DNA of 30,243 nt, taken from positions 1 to 30,243 of the IMG/VR virus record IMGVR_UViG_3300010151_000091. One strand, 5' to 3'. The translations under genes and the position numbers were made by a program. The DNA is from a virus. Numbering within the stretch: position 1 is the first letter of the stretch; each line of letters begins with the position of its first letter. Positions 17,801 to 25,322 of the stretch are shown piece after piece. The notes under the pieces were generated by a model. That model saw only the letters and a program-made list of their open reading frames with translations. It was not told the origin of the DNA and searched no databases.

Positions 17801-20800
17801 ACCTTTTGGTGCTGCTAAAGCTAGAGGTGTAAAAAGACCTGTTGCTATTCCTAAAGAACTTGCACTTGAATTACAAAAACTTTCAGGAGGCGACCCAAAT
17901 AAATTATTATTCCCAGGATTTACAACTAAGTTAACTGGTGCTAGTAAAAAAGTATTAGGAAATGTGACATCAAAGGCTTATAAAAAACAAGAAAAAACTT
18001 TTGCTGAGAGAAAAGCTAATCTATCACTGCAAGAAAGAGATGTTTATAATGTAATAGCTGGACATGCAGAACCTAAAGACCCTAATATATTAGCTATTTA
18101 TAAAGAACAAGAAAACTGGGGTGATTTGTTTAAACTACAAGAGCATGTTATTCAAAAGGTTGCAATGGCAAAACAAGAATTTATGCAAGAGCCGAGTCGT
18201 GCTCAGAAAGCTGTAGGAGCTGTTCAGAAAGGTTTAACTTCAGGACTATCAATTAAAGACGTTAGTGGTAAGGAGCCAGAAGGCGTAATTAAAATGGTTG
18301 AGGATGATATTAAAGGTGGGGCAACACTTAGTGATGGTGTTAAAAAGAAGCTTGTATCATCTGTTAATAGCGTATTTAATGAATTAACAAAGGATATGAC
18401 AAGTGTTGAGAGAAAAGAATTAAAAGCATTTTATGCAGCAAATGCAGGTATTGACAATCCATCAGACTTTAAGATTAATAAACATGCATCAGAGGCAGAC
18501 TTAGCTTTATTTGCTGATGAAATAATTGATACTCCTGTAATGAGAGCTGTTGATAGAAAGAATACAGCAAGAAGATATAAAAATATTACTAAAGCAAGAG
18601 AGATTTTTGAAGTCAATGATTATAATGAAAAAGCACAAAGCATGTTATTACATAAGATGTTTTTCCCAGAAAGAGATATTGCTGATGTTAATCTTTTAGA
18701 ACTTTCTCATAAACAATCAACAGAACTTCTTGATTATATGGATAACAGTCCTTATTTCAAAGAATATGATGCTTTTGATTATGTTTCAGATGCTCTTAAT
18801 GTTGAAAATATAGGTAAATTATCAAGACAGTTAGGAAAAGTAGAGAAGAGAGCTTTACAACTTGGTTTCCATGGGACTGTTCAATATGCATTTCCTTGGC
18901 TTGCAAAAAGACTTAATGCTCCAGAGTTAATTCAAGTAGGGCAAGATTTAATTGACCATGGAGTAATAGAATTAACACAAGGAGCTAAACTAAAGGGCTT
19001 TGAAGAATCTGTTTATAAAATATTATACGAAGATTCAATAGAAAAAGGGAAAACTATATTTGCTTTAAGACAAGGTAAAGAAAAAATCAAACATGGTCTT
19101 TCAAGATTTAATAAAGAAGTTAAGGATAATATATGGAGCCTTCATCCAGAAAGATATGAATGGCTAGCTAACCATGCAAAAAAACATCCAGAAGATAAGG
19201 TTGGTGTTGAGAGATTTAAAAAAGCTAAAAAGTTTTACGATAAAATATATGATAAAGATGGCAATCTTAAAATAGATACCATAGAAAATGATATAGCAAA
19301 GTCTTGGTATGAATATACTCAAAACGATGTATGGGGTAATATTTATTTATCTATAAGGTCTAATATGACAGAGGCTGGTTATGAATCTTTTATTAAAAGA
19401 TATCCGTTAAAAGAAATAAGTGAACATTTCTTTGTTCCATTAGCAGTAACACAAGAATTCTTAAAATCCTACGATGTTAATTCATTAAATTTAGATAAAC
19501 AAATAAAAGATTTTACTTTAAAACATGCTCAAAAATTAGCAGAAGCACATTATGGAAGGGCAGATATAACACCTAAAGAGCTTGATAAATTTATGGATAA
19601 AGGAAGAATACTTGCGCATGAAGATATACGGGCAATATCTAGTTTTGGTTTAAAAAGATTTAATCCTAAAAATCTTATAAGAAGAAAGATGTATCTTGGT
19701 GAAAGGTTATATATTGCTAAGGATAATAAGTGGATTGACGCATATGAACATCAGTATGATAAATATATTCCTAACTATGCAGCATCTACAGCAAAACTTA
19801 TTGCAAATTTAAGCAAGTTCCCTTATCTTGTTCAGCTCCCAGGGTTTAAAACTAATAAAGCAATAGATAGAATATTGTTAGACTTAAGCCACAGCAAAGG
19901 AGATTTTGTGGGGAATTATATTCATGATATGATTTCATCAAGAACAGGACTTTCTACACCAGGAGAAAGCTCGTTTATATGGGGAGATATAGGAAGAGCT
20001 ATGCAAGGAATAAACAAATATATATCACGTGCAAATCTTACAAGATTAATATCTCCAACAAAGAATTTTCTGTTAGGATTTAACAATAATTTCCTAGCAT
20101 ATGATGCTCCAGATGTTCTTCATAAAACTTGGTTGGCTATGAGTTTTGCAAATAGAGTGCAAGCAGAAGAAACAGGAATGATGGGGTTAAGTTATGCAGC
20201 TTTAACTGAAGGCGACAAGTACATCACAGTACGTGGAAAAAAATATGAAAATCCAGTTAATAAAATACTTGACGTTATATTTAATTCTGTAAGATTTCCG
20301 ACAACTGAAGCTATAACTAGATTATCTTCTATTTATCTTACTTTAGATGATATGGTTAGAATGACAGAAGGATTAAGAAGTTCTAAACCAGAAGAAAGAG
20401 CTAGATGGCTTAATAGAGCAAAAGATAGATATGCATTAAGTGATAGACAGGTTGAACTACTTACTAAATACGGCCTTAGTCCAGCAGAAGTTGATTGGAA
20501 AGGAAAAGAATCTATCACAGCTAAAGGAGTTAAAGCAAAAAGATTACAAAAGGTACAAGATGATGTAAATTTACAAAGAGAGCTTGATGTGCTATGGTCT
20601 AAGATGATTACGATGGGGCATACAAAAACACAAGGCTCTACAACAGATATATGGCAGCCACAAATGATGCTAGACCCTGTTGTAAAAGGAGTATCTTTAT
20701 ATAATCAGCTCGCTATATCTGCAACGTATAATACTATTAATGGAGTAAAGGAAAATTATAGAAATGGAAACTGGCATAGGACTTTTGCCTATCATGCCTC

Positions 20801-21800
20801 AATACCCATAACAGCTGGTATTCTAGGATATGGTATAAATCAACTTATTAAGGGTGCACCTCCCCCAGATGAATTAGAAACAAAAAAAAGAAAGAAAGTA
20901 TTTAATATGTTGAAGCTTTCTGAATATGGAGGTGCTTTATCTTTCTTTTGGAGAGTATTAAGTGGTCAGCCGACATATGGAAATCCAGTTTTTCCAATGG
21001 CTGCAATTCAGCAAGGTGGACTACTTTTTAAAACTCTTATGGACGCTATAAGAGCAGGGGTTGAGAAAGTTGGTATTGAACCTGATAATCTAGGAGGTTT
21101 TGGTAGATACTTTGTTAGGAATGCAAGGTATAATCAATCACCAGAAGAGTTTATGAAATCAGTATTTGGAATTTATGATGATTACAAAACAACAAAAGAA
21201 AATCAGACGCATCCATATAAGAAGAAGCAGAATAGAATTGAAAAGTGGGAAAAATACTTTTATGACAATGTTAAACCTATATCATCAAAACCTGAGATTG
21301 TTTCAAATACAATTATGACTGGCTATTATAAAGAAGTTAAAGATGCATTTGAAATGTCAGATGATTTTAATTGGCTTAATGAGGTAATAATGGATACATG
21401 GTGGGCAAGGTATGGTGAATTCATTAAGGCAAACTATACTCCAGATGGAGCAGCAGAAGCAGCAAACAATGCCATTGAAGCCAAACTATTAGCATTGAAT
21501 CCTATTCTTAATGGCATTGGTGCAGGTGAAAATGAGAATAATTTAAAATGGTTTGATACGAGAACAGAATATCTTGGATATCTTATGAACGTAGCAAGAG
21601 AACAAGGCAATCCAGAGAATACATATCTTTCTCCAATATTAGAGCAAGAGGTAGCTTATAAAGTTAAGATTGCTCAATGGGAAAAACAATTTCCATATTG
21701 GCTTAGACAAAACTATAAAAAAGATGACTATAAAAAATACTGGAGTAGAATTCATCCAGAATCATGGACTAAATTAGGACTACCTGATTTAAACCCATAA
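14856..21800 (+). CDS. Giant internal virion protein with an embedded tyrosine-recombinase-like domain, 2314 aa
   Basis: This is the last late gene and sits where T7-like phages place their largest ejected core protein (gp16 in T7, about 1318 aa), but it is almost twice as long. Hydrophobic stretches occur near residues 175-210, 330-370 and 1980-2000; most of the rest is helical and charged. I see no lytic transglycosylase motif at the N-terminus, unlike T7 gp16. Residues about 835-1085 have the order of a tyrosine recombinase: a core-binding helical domain, box I with R953, K981 on a hairpin, GH at 1069-1070 and Y1082; the HxxR motif is not recognisable. Its end overlaps the convergent gene at 21789. 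The domain may let this ejected protein bind DNA; that is inference. Confidence 0.75.
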   Translation: MSLDLYTNFDKQGVIDIMKQNYGEKKDLPDSAYYNMAVEMFPEMNLPEWGKIVDQPTTYTSNPDDIDLSPDHVNTIYGVAKQSTGDFMESMKAKVWDEDNMPPNPLFNKLGTGKYERDTGSLMQALVEPDSWVSPYIPDKLKKSVMIGLNNSFTGRQYATENGKELYDTNFEDYDPNFGNHLASIAASMSDPAGIANMYATFVFGGSAHKVAWQGLKNIPKIVSKWWQKSTGRYIVKSIPKTKTSSGLRKTIQEKFSSDAVAYGTGGFGTFGASMAAQQSARDQRMNYGKYSTNNGTINRWDIINDAWDGYKEHATTGFLLSGVSQTLGLTNMWANAKWKMGAKNYKTFAAKAVSNPASSIGIQGTIFTTAPMVLNEDIRKEYYDPETGEFDFSKFVANVTLNSAVVAGFWGLHKLNMPKQDKTTGLYKRESFKYDVKDTREVKGEHTTYSAEPMTKYDAADPGTAIIPRNRNIPRTLESISTKVVKDIKHETNKSIDLEYTGNESAKLLTQSISNIKKELGPETPFEFFEKDIDVKTEPVETVQGLKTIKEVVDNTLRILNKAGTKNKDGDYVGFDLKKISGEDIAYISTVMPTVVRAYQGYKLDSYETDTGRAEYIKRFQSEENGGRALTDAEKKTLLKAQEIEINRYDILSKDLNTKLTQGLFKSEQTQKITESELDEPMVDIVATNDAGNPINGDILTVPKEEADAYVKQGKAITKVSAEKQNMRIGEVESMNHGQVAPKDWAETNEMIASAVEKGILRTQDVSENIPKNQSQYKKIIKGVKGDELEKIPELKNKKAAWSNITEPYDVKILKDNFSGAELATRLPPINKILGASGKRSITELTQKDVTDFLDNLKKTKPKIKGIEPNMTSNITIIFNELRDKGFIKTVPLSAKRAKEYTSEYNELMKAAKVPLPELKAWYKGIPAVKQLMKNDKAFVKGVEIIETYPIRAEEIGALRGRHIVLHQPTGQYYIDLTQKRPFGAAKARGVKRPVAIPKELALELQKLSGGDPNKLLFPGFTTKLTGASKKVLGNVTSKAYKKQEKTFAERKANLSLQERDVYNVIAGHAEPKDPNILAIYKEQENWGDLFKLQEHVIQKVAMAKQEFMQEPSRAQKAVGAVQKGLTSGLSIKDVSGKEPEGVIKMVEDDIKGGATLSDGVKKKLVSSVNSVFNELTKDMTSVERKELKAFYAANAGIDNPSDFKINKHASEADLALFADEIIDTPVMRAVDRKNTARRYKNITKAREIFEVNDYNEKAQSMLLHKMFFPERDIADVNLLELSHKQSTELLDYMDNSPYFKEYDAFDYVSDALNVENIGKLSRQLGKVEKRALQLGFHGTVQYAFPWLAKRLNAPELIQVGQDLIDHGVIELTQGAKLKGFEESVYKILYEDSIEKGKTIFALRQGKEKIKHGLSRFNKEVKDNIWSLHPERYEWLANHAKKHPEDKVGVERFKKAKKFYDKIYDKDGNLKIDTIENDIAKSWYEYTQNDVWGNIYLSIRSNMTEAGYESFIKRYPLKEISEHFFVPLAVTQEFLKSYDVNSLNLDKQIKDFTLKHAQKLAEAHYGRADITPKELDKFMDKGRILAHEDIRAISSFGLKRFNPKNLIRRKMYLGERLYIAKDNKWIDAYEHQYDKYIPNYAASTAKLIANLSKFPYLVQLPGFKTNKAIDRILLDLSHSKGDFVGNYIHDMISSRTGLSTPGESSFIWGDIGRAMQGINKYISRANLTRLISPTKNFLLGFNNNFLAYDAPDVLHKTWLAMSFANRVQAEETGMMGLSYAALTEGDKYITVRGKKYENPVNKILDVIFNSVRFPTTEAITRLSSIYLTLDDMVRMTEGLRSSKPEERARWLNRAKDRYALSDRQVELLTKYGLSPAEVDWKGKESITAKGVKAKRLQKVQDDVNLQRELDVLWSKMITMGHTKTQGSTTDIWQPQMMLDPVVKGVSLYNQLAISATYNTINGVKENYRNGNWHRTFAYHASIPITAGILGYGINQLIKGAPPPDELETKKRKKVFNMLKLSEYGGALSFFWRVLSGQPTYGNPVFPMAAIQQGGLLFKTLMDAIRAGVEKVGIEPDNLGGFGRYFVRNARYNQSPEEFMKSVFGIYDDYKTTKENQTHPYKKKQNRIEKWEKYFYDNVKPISSKPEIVSNTIMTGYYKEVKDAFEMSDDFNWLNEVIMDTWWARYGEFIKANYTPDGAAEAANNAIEAKLLALNPILNGIGAGENENNLKWFDTRTEYLGYLMNVAREQGNPENTYLSPILEQEVAYKVKIAQWEKQFPYWLRQNYKKDDYKKYWSRIHPESWTKLGLPDLNP
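17358..18116 (+). other. Tyrosine-recombinase (integrase)-like domain inside the giant virion protein
   Basis: A core-binding-like part comes first: ITELTQKDVTDFLDNLKK at about 843-860, then NITIIFNELRDKGFI, the pattern of integrase SAM-like domains. A catalytic-like part follows: TYPIRAEEIGALRGRHI (R953, box I), YYIDLTQKRPFG (K981), a basic strand ending KRPVAIPKELALEL, then NKLLFPGF and IAGHAEPKDPNILAIYKE (H1070, Y1082). The spacing from H to Y is 12 rather than the usual 9, and no HxxR triplet is seen before the GH motif, so strand cleavage looks unlikely. The reading frame is continuous through it. Confidence 0.65.
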
Positions 21801-22181
21801 ATCCTTAATTGGTAGCAGTGCCATCTGGCTCATGTTATCATCGCCTCCCATCACCATTTTTAAATCACCGCTTTCATGGAGCTTTTTTATCTTACCCTTA
21901 AGTTTACATACCTTAAACATAAATCCGCCCTCTATGACCCCTTTATGACTCAATAAATGCACCCATAGGTCCGATTCTGTAGTAGAAAGACCTGATGGAC
22001 TACCTTTATAACGTAATTCTATAGCAATATTGCCTGTTGTCTTCCATATGTCACGTTCTGTCTTTACTTCTATTTTTTCGTTGCTTTCCTGCATGTTCTT
22101 AACAAAGTCTTCCCCTAATTTTCCAAACTTTAAATCAAGGTCAAATCCCTTTGCATATTCTTCTGTTACTTTCACCCACAT
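21789..22181 (-). CDS. PD-(D/E)XK-like nuclease, possible junction resolvase or endonuclease, 130 aa
   Basis: The product contains GFDLDLKFGKLGEDFV, then KIEVKTERDIWKTTGNIAIE and PSGLSTTESDLWVH. The acidic helix followed by an E-V-K strand (E38, K40) and a second acidic strand is the arrangement of PD-(D/E)XK nucleases, and the GNIAIE...SGLSTTESD pattern is familiar from phage nuclease-like proteins. The frame is open upstream to a GTG at 22241, but that start has no Shine-Dalgarno and nearly coincides with the predicted transcript start. The ATG at 22181 has AGGGAGG, although placed very close to it. It is the last gene of the leftward block and overlaps the rightward giant gene by 12 bases. 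DNA-repair or host-DNA degradation are alternative roles. Confidence 0.65.
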   Translation of the reverse strand: MWVKVTEEYAKGFDLDLKFGKLGEDFVKNMQESNEKIEVKTERDIWKTTGNIAIELRYKGSPSGLSTTESDLWVHLLSHKGVIEGGFMFKVCKLKGKIKKLHESGDLKMVMGGDDNMSQMALLPIKDLWV

Positions 22182-22253
22182 ACCTCCCTTTTCTCTGTGT
22201 ATTTCACCAAATATATCTATTATGTCCTGTAAATATATCACTTAAAAAATATA

Positions 22254-22281
22254 AACATAATAAACATGATTAATTTATCAA
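22254..22281 (-). promoter_or_regulatory. Candidate promoter for the nuclease gene
   Basis: On the minus strand TTGATA (22281-22276) is followed after 16 bases by TATGTT (22259-22254), close to sigma-70-type boxes. It lies in the 80-base AT-rich gap after the zinc-ribbon gene and would give a leader of about 65 bases before the ATG at 22181. AT-rich sequence produces such matches by chance, so support is weak. Confidence 0.25.
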
Positions 22282-22323
22282 GTAACCATAATAATATAAG
22301 TAGTGTTAGTTTTTTGTTAACGT

Positions 22324-22533
22324 TCATCTATCTTCATTAAATGGCATATACACCTCTGCAGTTGATTCACAATTTGAACATGAAAAATTACTTACTATTC
22401 CTTCGCCTTCTAATCCATAATCTTCATAATCAAAATCTCCTCCCCATATCAAGTCCTCTTTACAATGCCAACATCTCATATTCATTGACTCTTCAGCATC
22501 TGCTGCCCTTTGCATTGATGTTCTATTTTCCAT
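22324..22533 (-). CDS. Small zinc-ribbon protein, 69 aa
   Basis: Two cysteine pairs, RCWHCKEDLIWGGD and NFSCSNCEST, are separated by an acidic loop (DYEDYGLEGEGIVS), which would give a four-cysteine zinc ribbon. The GGDxDYEDYGxEGEG segment is a pattern I know from small phage proteins of unknown role. The start chosen is ATG at 22533, preceded by AAAGGA and overlapping the end of the 32-residue gene; an ATG at 22545 in the same frame has a weaker site, and the conserved part begins later at MRCWHC. Zinc ribbons of this size usually bind nucleic acid or a protein partner. Function unknown. Confidence 0.75.
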   Translation of the reverse strand: MENRTSMQRAADAEESMNMRCWHCKEDLIWGGDFDYEDYGLEGEGIVSNFSCSNCESTAEVYMPFNEDR

Positions 22534-22621
22534 ATTTCCTTTCATACTTCTCTTTTAATAGTTTGACTCCAAGCATATTATCAACTTTAAATAGCCATTC
22601 TATTTTCTTTCTTAATCTCAT
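22523..22621 (-). CDS. Very small basic protein, 32 aa
   Basis: Between two well-supported genes the minus strand holds a frame starting MRLRKKIEWLFKVDNMLG and ending KYERKYGK before TAG at 22525. It fills the gap exactly: it starts 13 bases after the stop of the upstream gene and overlaps the zinc-ribbon start. A GAGGAG lies directly before the ATG, closer than ideal. The product would be one amphipathic basic helix. Being short, it could be a chance frame, but the tight fit and plausible codon use support it. Confidence 0.4.
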   Translation of the reverse strand: MRLRKKIEWLFKVDNMLGVKLLKEKYERKYGK

Positions 22622-22634
22622 CTCCTCTGTGTCT

Positions 22635-22853
22635 TTATTTGTCACATCTACTCCTTTGCCAATCTTCAAAATCTTTCCAGTGTTTTTTTATCAATCTCGG
22701 AAACTCCTCTTCAAGTAAATGTCTATAGAAAAGGATTTCATATATATCATTATGTGAAAATCGTTCTTCTAAAGTAGAGCCTCCATATATCTTTATAGTT
22801 AAATCTTGTCCGTCTTGCACAACTATTCTTTTATGATTATGTTTACTTTTCAT
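22635..22853 (-). CDS. Hypothetical protein, 72 aa
   Basis: ATG at 22853 is preceded by GGAGGAG at good spacing, and the gene overlaps the end of the RuvC-like gene by 11 bases, so the two are probably translated together. The product starts MKSKHNHKRIVVQDGQDLTI, has an apparent short beta section (TIKIYGGSTLEERF) and a helical, tryptophan-containing second half (KKHWKDFEDWQRSR). No family recognised. Operon position links it to DNA processing, but nothing in the residues points to an activity. Confidence 0.65.
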   Translation of the reverse strand: MKSKHNHKRIVVQDGQDLTIKIYGGSTLEERFSHNDIYEILFYRHLLEEEFPRLIKKHWKDFEDWQRSRCDK

Positions 22854-23322
22854 TAAAGTACTCCTCCCTTGCGTAATGTGTTATTAATATTGCATCAGCT
22901 GTTGCTAGTGTAACCTTTTTTAATTCAGGGTACAGCTCTTTAGCTTTACTTTTAAGCCAATTCTTTCTATCCTTTACAATCATACCTTTAGGACATCCAA
23001 TCCATTTAATCCAATCATTCGGTAGTGTTGTATACATCTTAATCTCATGAGACGCAGCGATACCAAGCCACTGACCATAATTAACCCCATATGTAAATGC
23101 TGCACGTGTTGCATTCATTGGTCTTGCCCACACTCTCTCCATTAAAAGATTAACTTTATCAGGAGCAGTGTTTCCTATTGCTATTTTAAACAATATTGAC
23201 ATATCAAATACTTTATCAGGACACTTATATGCACTTGCTTTACCTGTCTCATCTATTACCATTAGACCGCCACTTTTTCCAGGGTCTATTCCTATATATT
23301 TACTTGAACGGAAGGGTGTCAT
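22843..23322 (-). CDS. RuvC-like Holliday junction resolvase, 159 aa
   Basis: The N-terminus KYIGIDPGKSGGLMVID carries the first catalytic aspartate (D13) of the RNase H-like RuvC fold. NLLMERVWARP gives the glutamate (E62) at the end of the fourth strand, and ATADAILITHYARE gives the C-terminal aspartate (D143). Length is that of bacterial RuvC. The enzyme would cut four-way junctions made during replication and recombination so that concatemers can be packaged. ATG at 23322 follows AGGAG, and the gene overlaps the helicase gene by 23 bases. The strand lies in the same block as annealing, SSB and nuclease genes. Confidence 0.85.
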   Translation of the reverse strand: MTPFRSSKYIGIDPGKSGGLMVIDETGKASAYKCPDKVFDMSILFKIAIGNTAPDKVNLLMERVWARPMNATRAAFTYGVNYGQWLGIAASHEIKMYTTLPNDWIKWIGCPKGMIVKDRKNWLKSKAKELYPELKKVTLATADAILITHYAREEYFNEK

Positions 23323-24640
23323 CTAACATTTCTCCTATTGAATTATGTATTTTACATTTATCTCCATCATATCCTAGGTCCACAGTGCCACTGTCTCCAT
23401 ATCTAACCTTACCTGCACACAGAGTTAAAACATTCTTTCCTTTACCTTTTTCTCCTTGAACCTTGTAGTCATAATATGAAAAGAACACATTCTCTGCGAC
23501 TTGCTCTATTGCACCACTCTCTGCTAGGTCTGATAACTGTGGCATCAGAGCCTTGCCTCTTGTACCTGCTCTTTCAATAAATCTATTTAATTGTGATGCA
23601 AGGACAACAACAGCCTGAGTATCCTTTGCTAACCACTTATAATCATTAACAAGCTTCTCTATTTGCAGCCTTCTTTGGTCTTCTTTACCTTTACATGTAA
23701 TTAATTGAATATAATCATCAAATATTATATCTGGCTTAAATCTTTTAATCTCACTTGATGCGGATGAAAAGTCTCTGACATTGTCAAACATTAAAAACTT
23801 ATCCTTTGAATATTTTTCTTTAACAAATGCTATTGCTGTATTGAAAGACTTTATATCTTGTTCGCTGAATGTATTTTTACGTACAGTACCATAAGATAAC
23901 TGCTGTGACTCTAGGCATATGATTTTCTTTAGTAGTTCTGAGTTTGGTAGTTCTCTACTGAAAAATATAGCCTTATGTCCCTGCTTTAGAACATTAGATA
24001 ACATGTTAATCATAACAGTTGTCTTTCCATGTCCTGGTCTACCACCTATAATAGTAATTTCACCTCTTGTTAACCCTCCAGCAAATCTATCTATATTATC
24101 ATAGCCTGTTTTAATCAGCTTTGTTGTTTTATTTTTAATACTATCTACAGTATCATTTATAACATCATCTATATCAGATGCTATAGATGGTCTCGTGTTT
24201 AATATTTCACCTAAAATAGAGTGTGTTTCACTAACAGACTGGTATATATCGTGTGAGTTATGTTTAGCTTTATTTTTAATTTCTTCTGCTTTAACGATAA
24301 CTTGTCTCATGAGGAACTTATCATACAACTTACTTGCATATAACTCAGTCATACCTTTAAGACATGTATCTCCTGTGCATCCAACAACATAATAATGTGT
24401 TAAACCTCTATTTATATCATACTGTGTTAAGGACATCGAAACTGTTCTAGTGTCTATTAGTTCCTTCTTAGCCCTCATCTCTTTTATTTTACTCCATAGT
24501 AGCTTTGCCCTGTCCTGATAGAAAACTTCTATATTTGTAAAATATTTTGAAACTGCCTCGTACTCACCTTCATTATTAATCACAGAGCCTAATACAGCAT
24601 CTTCCGTAACCTTATCATACGGCAATGAACTTTCTTTCAT
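23300..24640 (-). CDS. DnaB-type replicative helicase, 446 aa
   Basis: Residues 1-150 resemble the DnaB N-terminal domain (EDAVLGSVINN near 13-23). The RecA-like domain has Walker A GGRPGHGKTT at 199-208, Walker B IIFDD at 305-309, an ASQLNR segment at 348-353 and the DLAESGAIEQ motif at 371-380, all in DnaB order. Length is normal. It would form the hexameric ring that unwinds the phage fork. ATG at 24640 follows GGGGGAG. No primase domain is fused and no loader or polymerase lies in the window. It overlaps the RuvC-like gene downstream. Confidence 0.93.
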   Translation of the reverse strand: MKESSLPYDKVTEDAVLGSVINNEGEYEAVSKYFTNIEVFYQDRAKLLWSKIKEMRAKKELIDTRTVSMSLTQYDINRGLTHYYVVGCTGDTCLKGMTELYASKLYDKFLMRQVIVKAEEIKNKAKHNSHDIYQSVSETHSILGEILNTRPSIASDIDDVINDTVDSIKNKTTKLIKTGYDNIDRFAGGLTRGEITIIGGRPGHGKTTVMINMLSNVLKQGHKAIFFSRELPNSELLKKIICLESQQLSYGTVRKNTFSEQDIKSFNTAIAFVKEKYSKDKFLMFDNVRDFSSASSEIKRFKPDIIFDDYIQLITCKGKEDQRRLQIEKLVNDYKWLAKDTQAVVVLASQLNRFIERAGTRGKALMPQLSDLAESGAIEQVAENVFFSYYDYKVQGEKGKGKNVLTLCAGKVRYGDSGTVDLGYDGDKCKIHNSIGEMLDDTLPFK

Positions 24641-24656
24641 TTTCTCCCCCTTACGC

Positions 24657-24830
24657 TTATAATTTATTTTCTAGCTCTTTTATCCTTAGCTTTGTAGAAT
24701 CTATAAGTTTTTTATTTATAGGTGTCCAAAATTTAGTAACACCACCTCTATTTTCCTTATAGTATTTTAAGTCTTCTTTAAGCCAAGAGATTATTAGCTC
24801 TACGTCTTTCCTTCCTGTTTTTCTTGCCAT
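24657..24830 (-). CDS. Small helical protein, 57 aa
   Basis: A frame on the minus strand begins at ATG 24830, which is preceded by GGAG with five bases between, and ends at TAA 24657, 17 bases before the helicase start. The product begins MARKTGRKDVELIISWLKED and ends with a coiled-coil-like helix (LRIKELENKL). It overlaps the preceding gene by 31 bases. Good ribosome-binding site, position and codon use make it likely real. No family recognised; location before the helicase suggests a replication accessory role, which is inference only. Confidence 0.65.
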   Translation of the reverse strand: MARKTGRKDVELIISWLKEDLKYYKENRGGVTKFWTPINKKLIDSTKLRIKELENKL

Positions 24831-25012
24831 TCTTTCTCCGCCTTGATTGATTCCTGCTCTATTGCATCATACAATGTATCTGGTGCAATCTCATTTACCC
24901 TATATACCCTCATACCATCTTGAGTGGGAAACCCTTCAATAGGCTCTCCCTTAAAGTATATTCCCCACTCATTCTTAGAAAGTACTTTAGATAATAATTC
25001 ATATATTTTCAT
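24800..25012 (-). CDS. Hypothetical protein, 70 aa
   Basis: The frame is open upstream to 25207, but that upstream part is a shadow of the preceding gene in another frame. The ATG at 25012 (MKIYELLSKVLSKNEWG) has AAGGA eight bases before it and is the better start. The product is alpha/beta in look, with a middle GIYFKGEPIEGFPTQDGMRV and a glutamine/glutamate-rich C-terminal helix. No known family is recognised. It sits between two small helical proteins and the helicase in the leftward operon. Confidence 0.6.
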   Translation of the reverse strand: MKIYELLSKVLSKNEWGIYFKGEPIEGFPTQDGMRVYRVNEIAPDTLYDAIEQESIKAEKEWQEKQEGKT

Positions 25013-25079
25013 TATCATTTCCTTATTTTTTCTTATAATTACTCTTTTTTTTTCCTCTTCAGACTCGCAGTCAATCGCT

Positions 25080-25322
25080 TCACTTAGACTCAGGAATTTC
25101 CTGTTGTTTGTCGTCACGTACACTATCGACAGTTCCGTCTTTATCAAGCTCTGCAGCTTTGTCATCAAGGAATTTTTTGAACTTTCTTTCATCTTCTTTG
25201 AATTCAAAATACTTACTTAGAAGAGTTTCCAGATTTATTATTCTTACTTTTGCTACTTCCATTACCTGATTTAGTATTGCTACTTGACTTGCTACTTCCC
25301 TTATCGTTGGCTTCTTTTTCGC
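25080..25322 (-). CDS. Helical protein overlapping its upstream neighbour by 110 bases, 80 aa
   Basis: The start chosen is ATG at 25322 (MAKKKPTIREVASQ), because GAGGAGG lies six bases upstream; the frame is open to 25355 but without a better signal. The product is predicted helical, with hydrophobic heptads (ILNQVMEVAKVRIINLETLL) and an acidic tail (DDKQQEIPESK). Its first 36 codons lie inside the end of the upstream gene, read in a different frame. The stop is 67 bases before the next start. Family not recognised. Confidence 0.65.
   Translation of the reverse strand, partial: AKKKPTIREVASQVAILNQVMEVAKVRIINLETLLSKYFEFKEDERKFKKFLDDKAAELDKDGTVDSVRDDKQQEIPESK

Noticed and set aside
17358-18116. 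A true integrase marking a temperate phage
   Set aside because: It is in frame inside a virion protein, lacks a recognisable HxxR motif, and no attachment-site-like repeats or repressor module were seen nearby.
22030-22718. Plus-strand open frames opposite the nuclease, zinc-ribbon and small genes
   Set aside because: Composition is Leu/Ser/Phe-rich antisense of well-supported minus-strand genes, with no ribosome-binding sites.
25013-25207. Upstream extension of the 70-residue gene to 135 residues
   Set aside because: The extra part is the other-frame shadow of the preceding gene; the ATG at 25012 has a proper ribosome-binding site.
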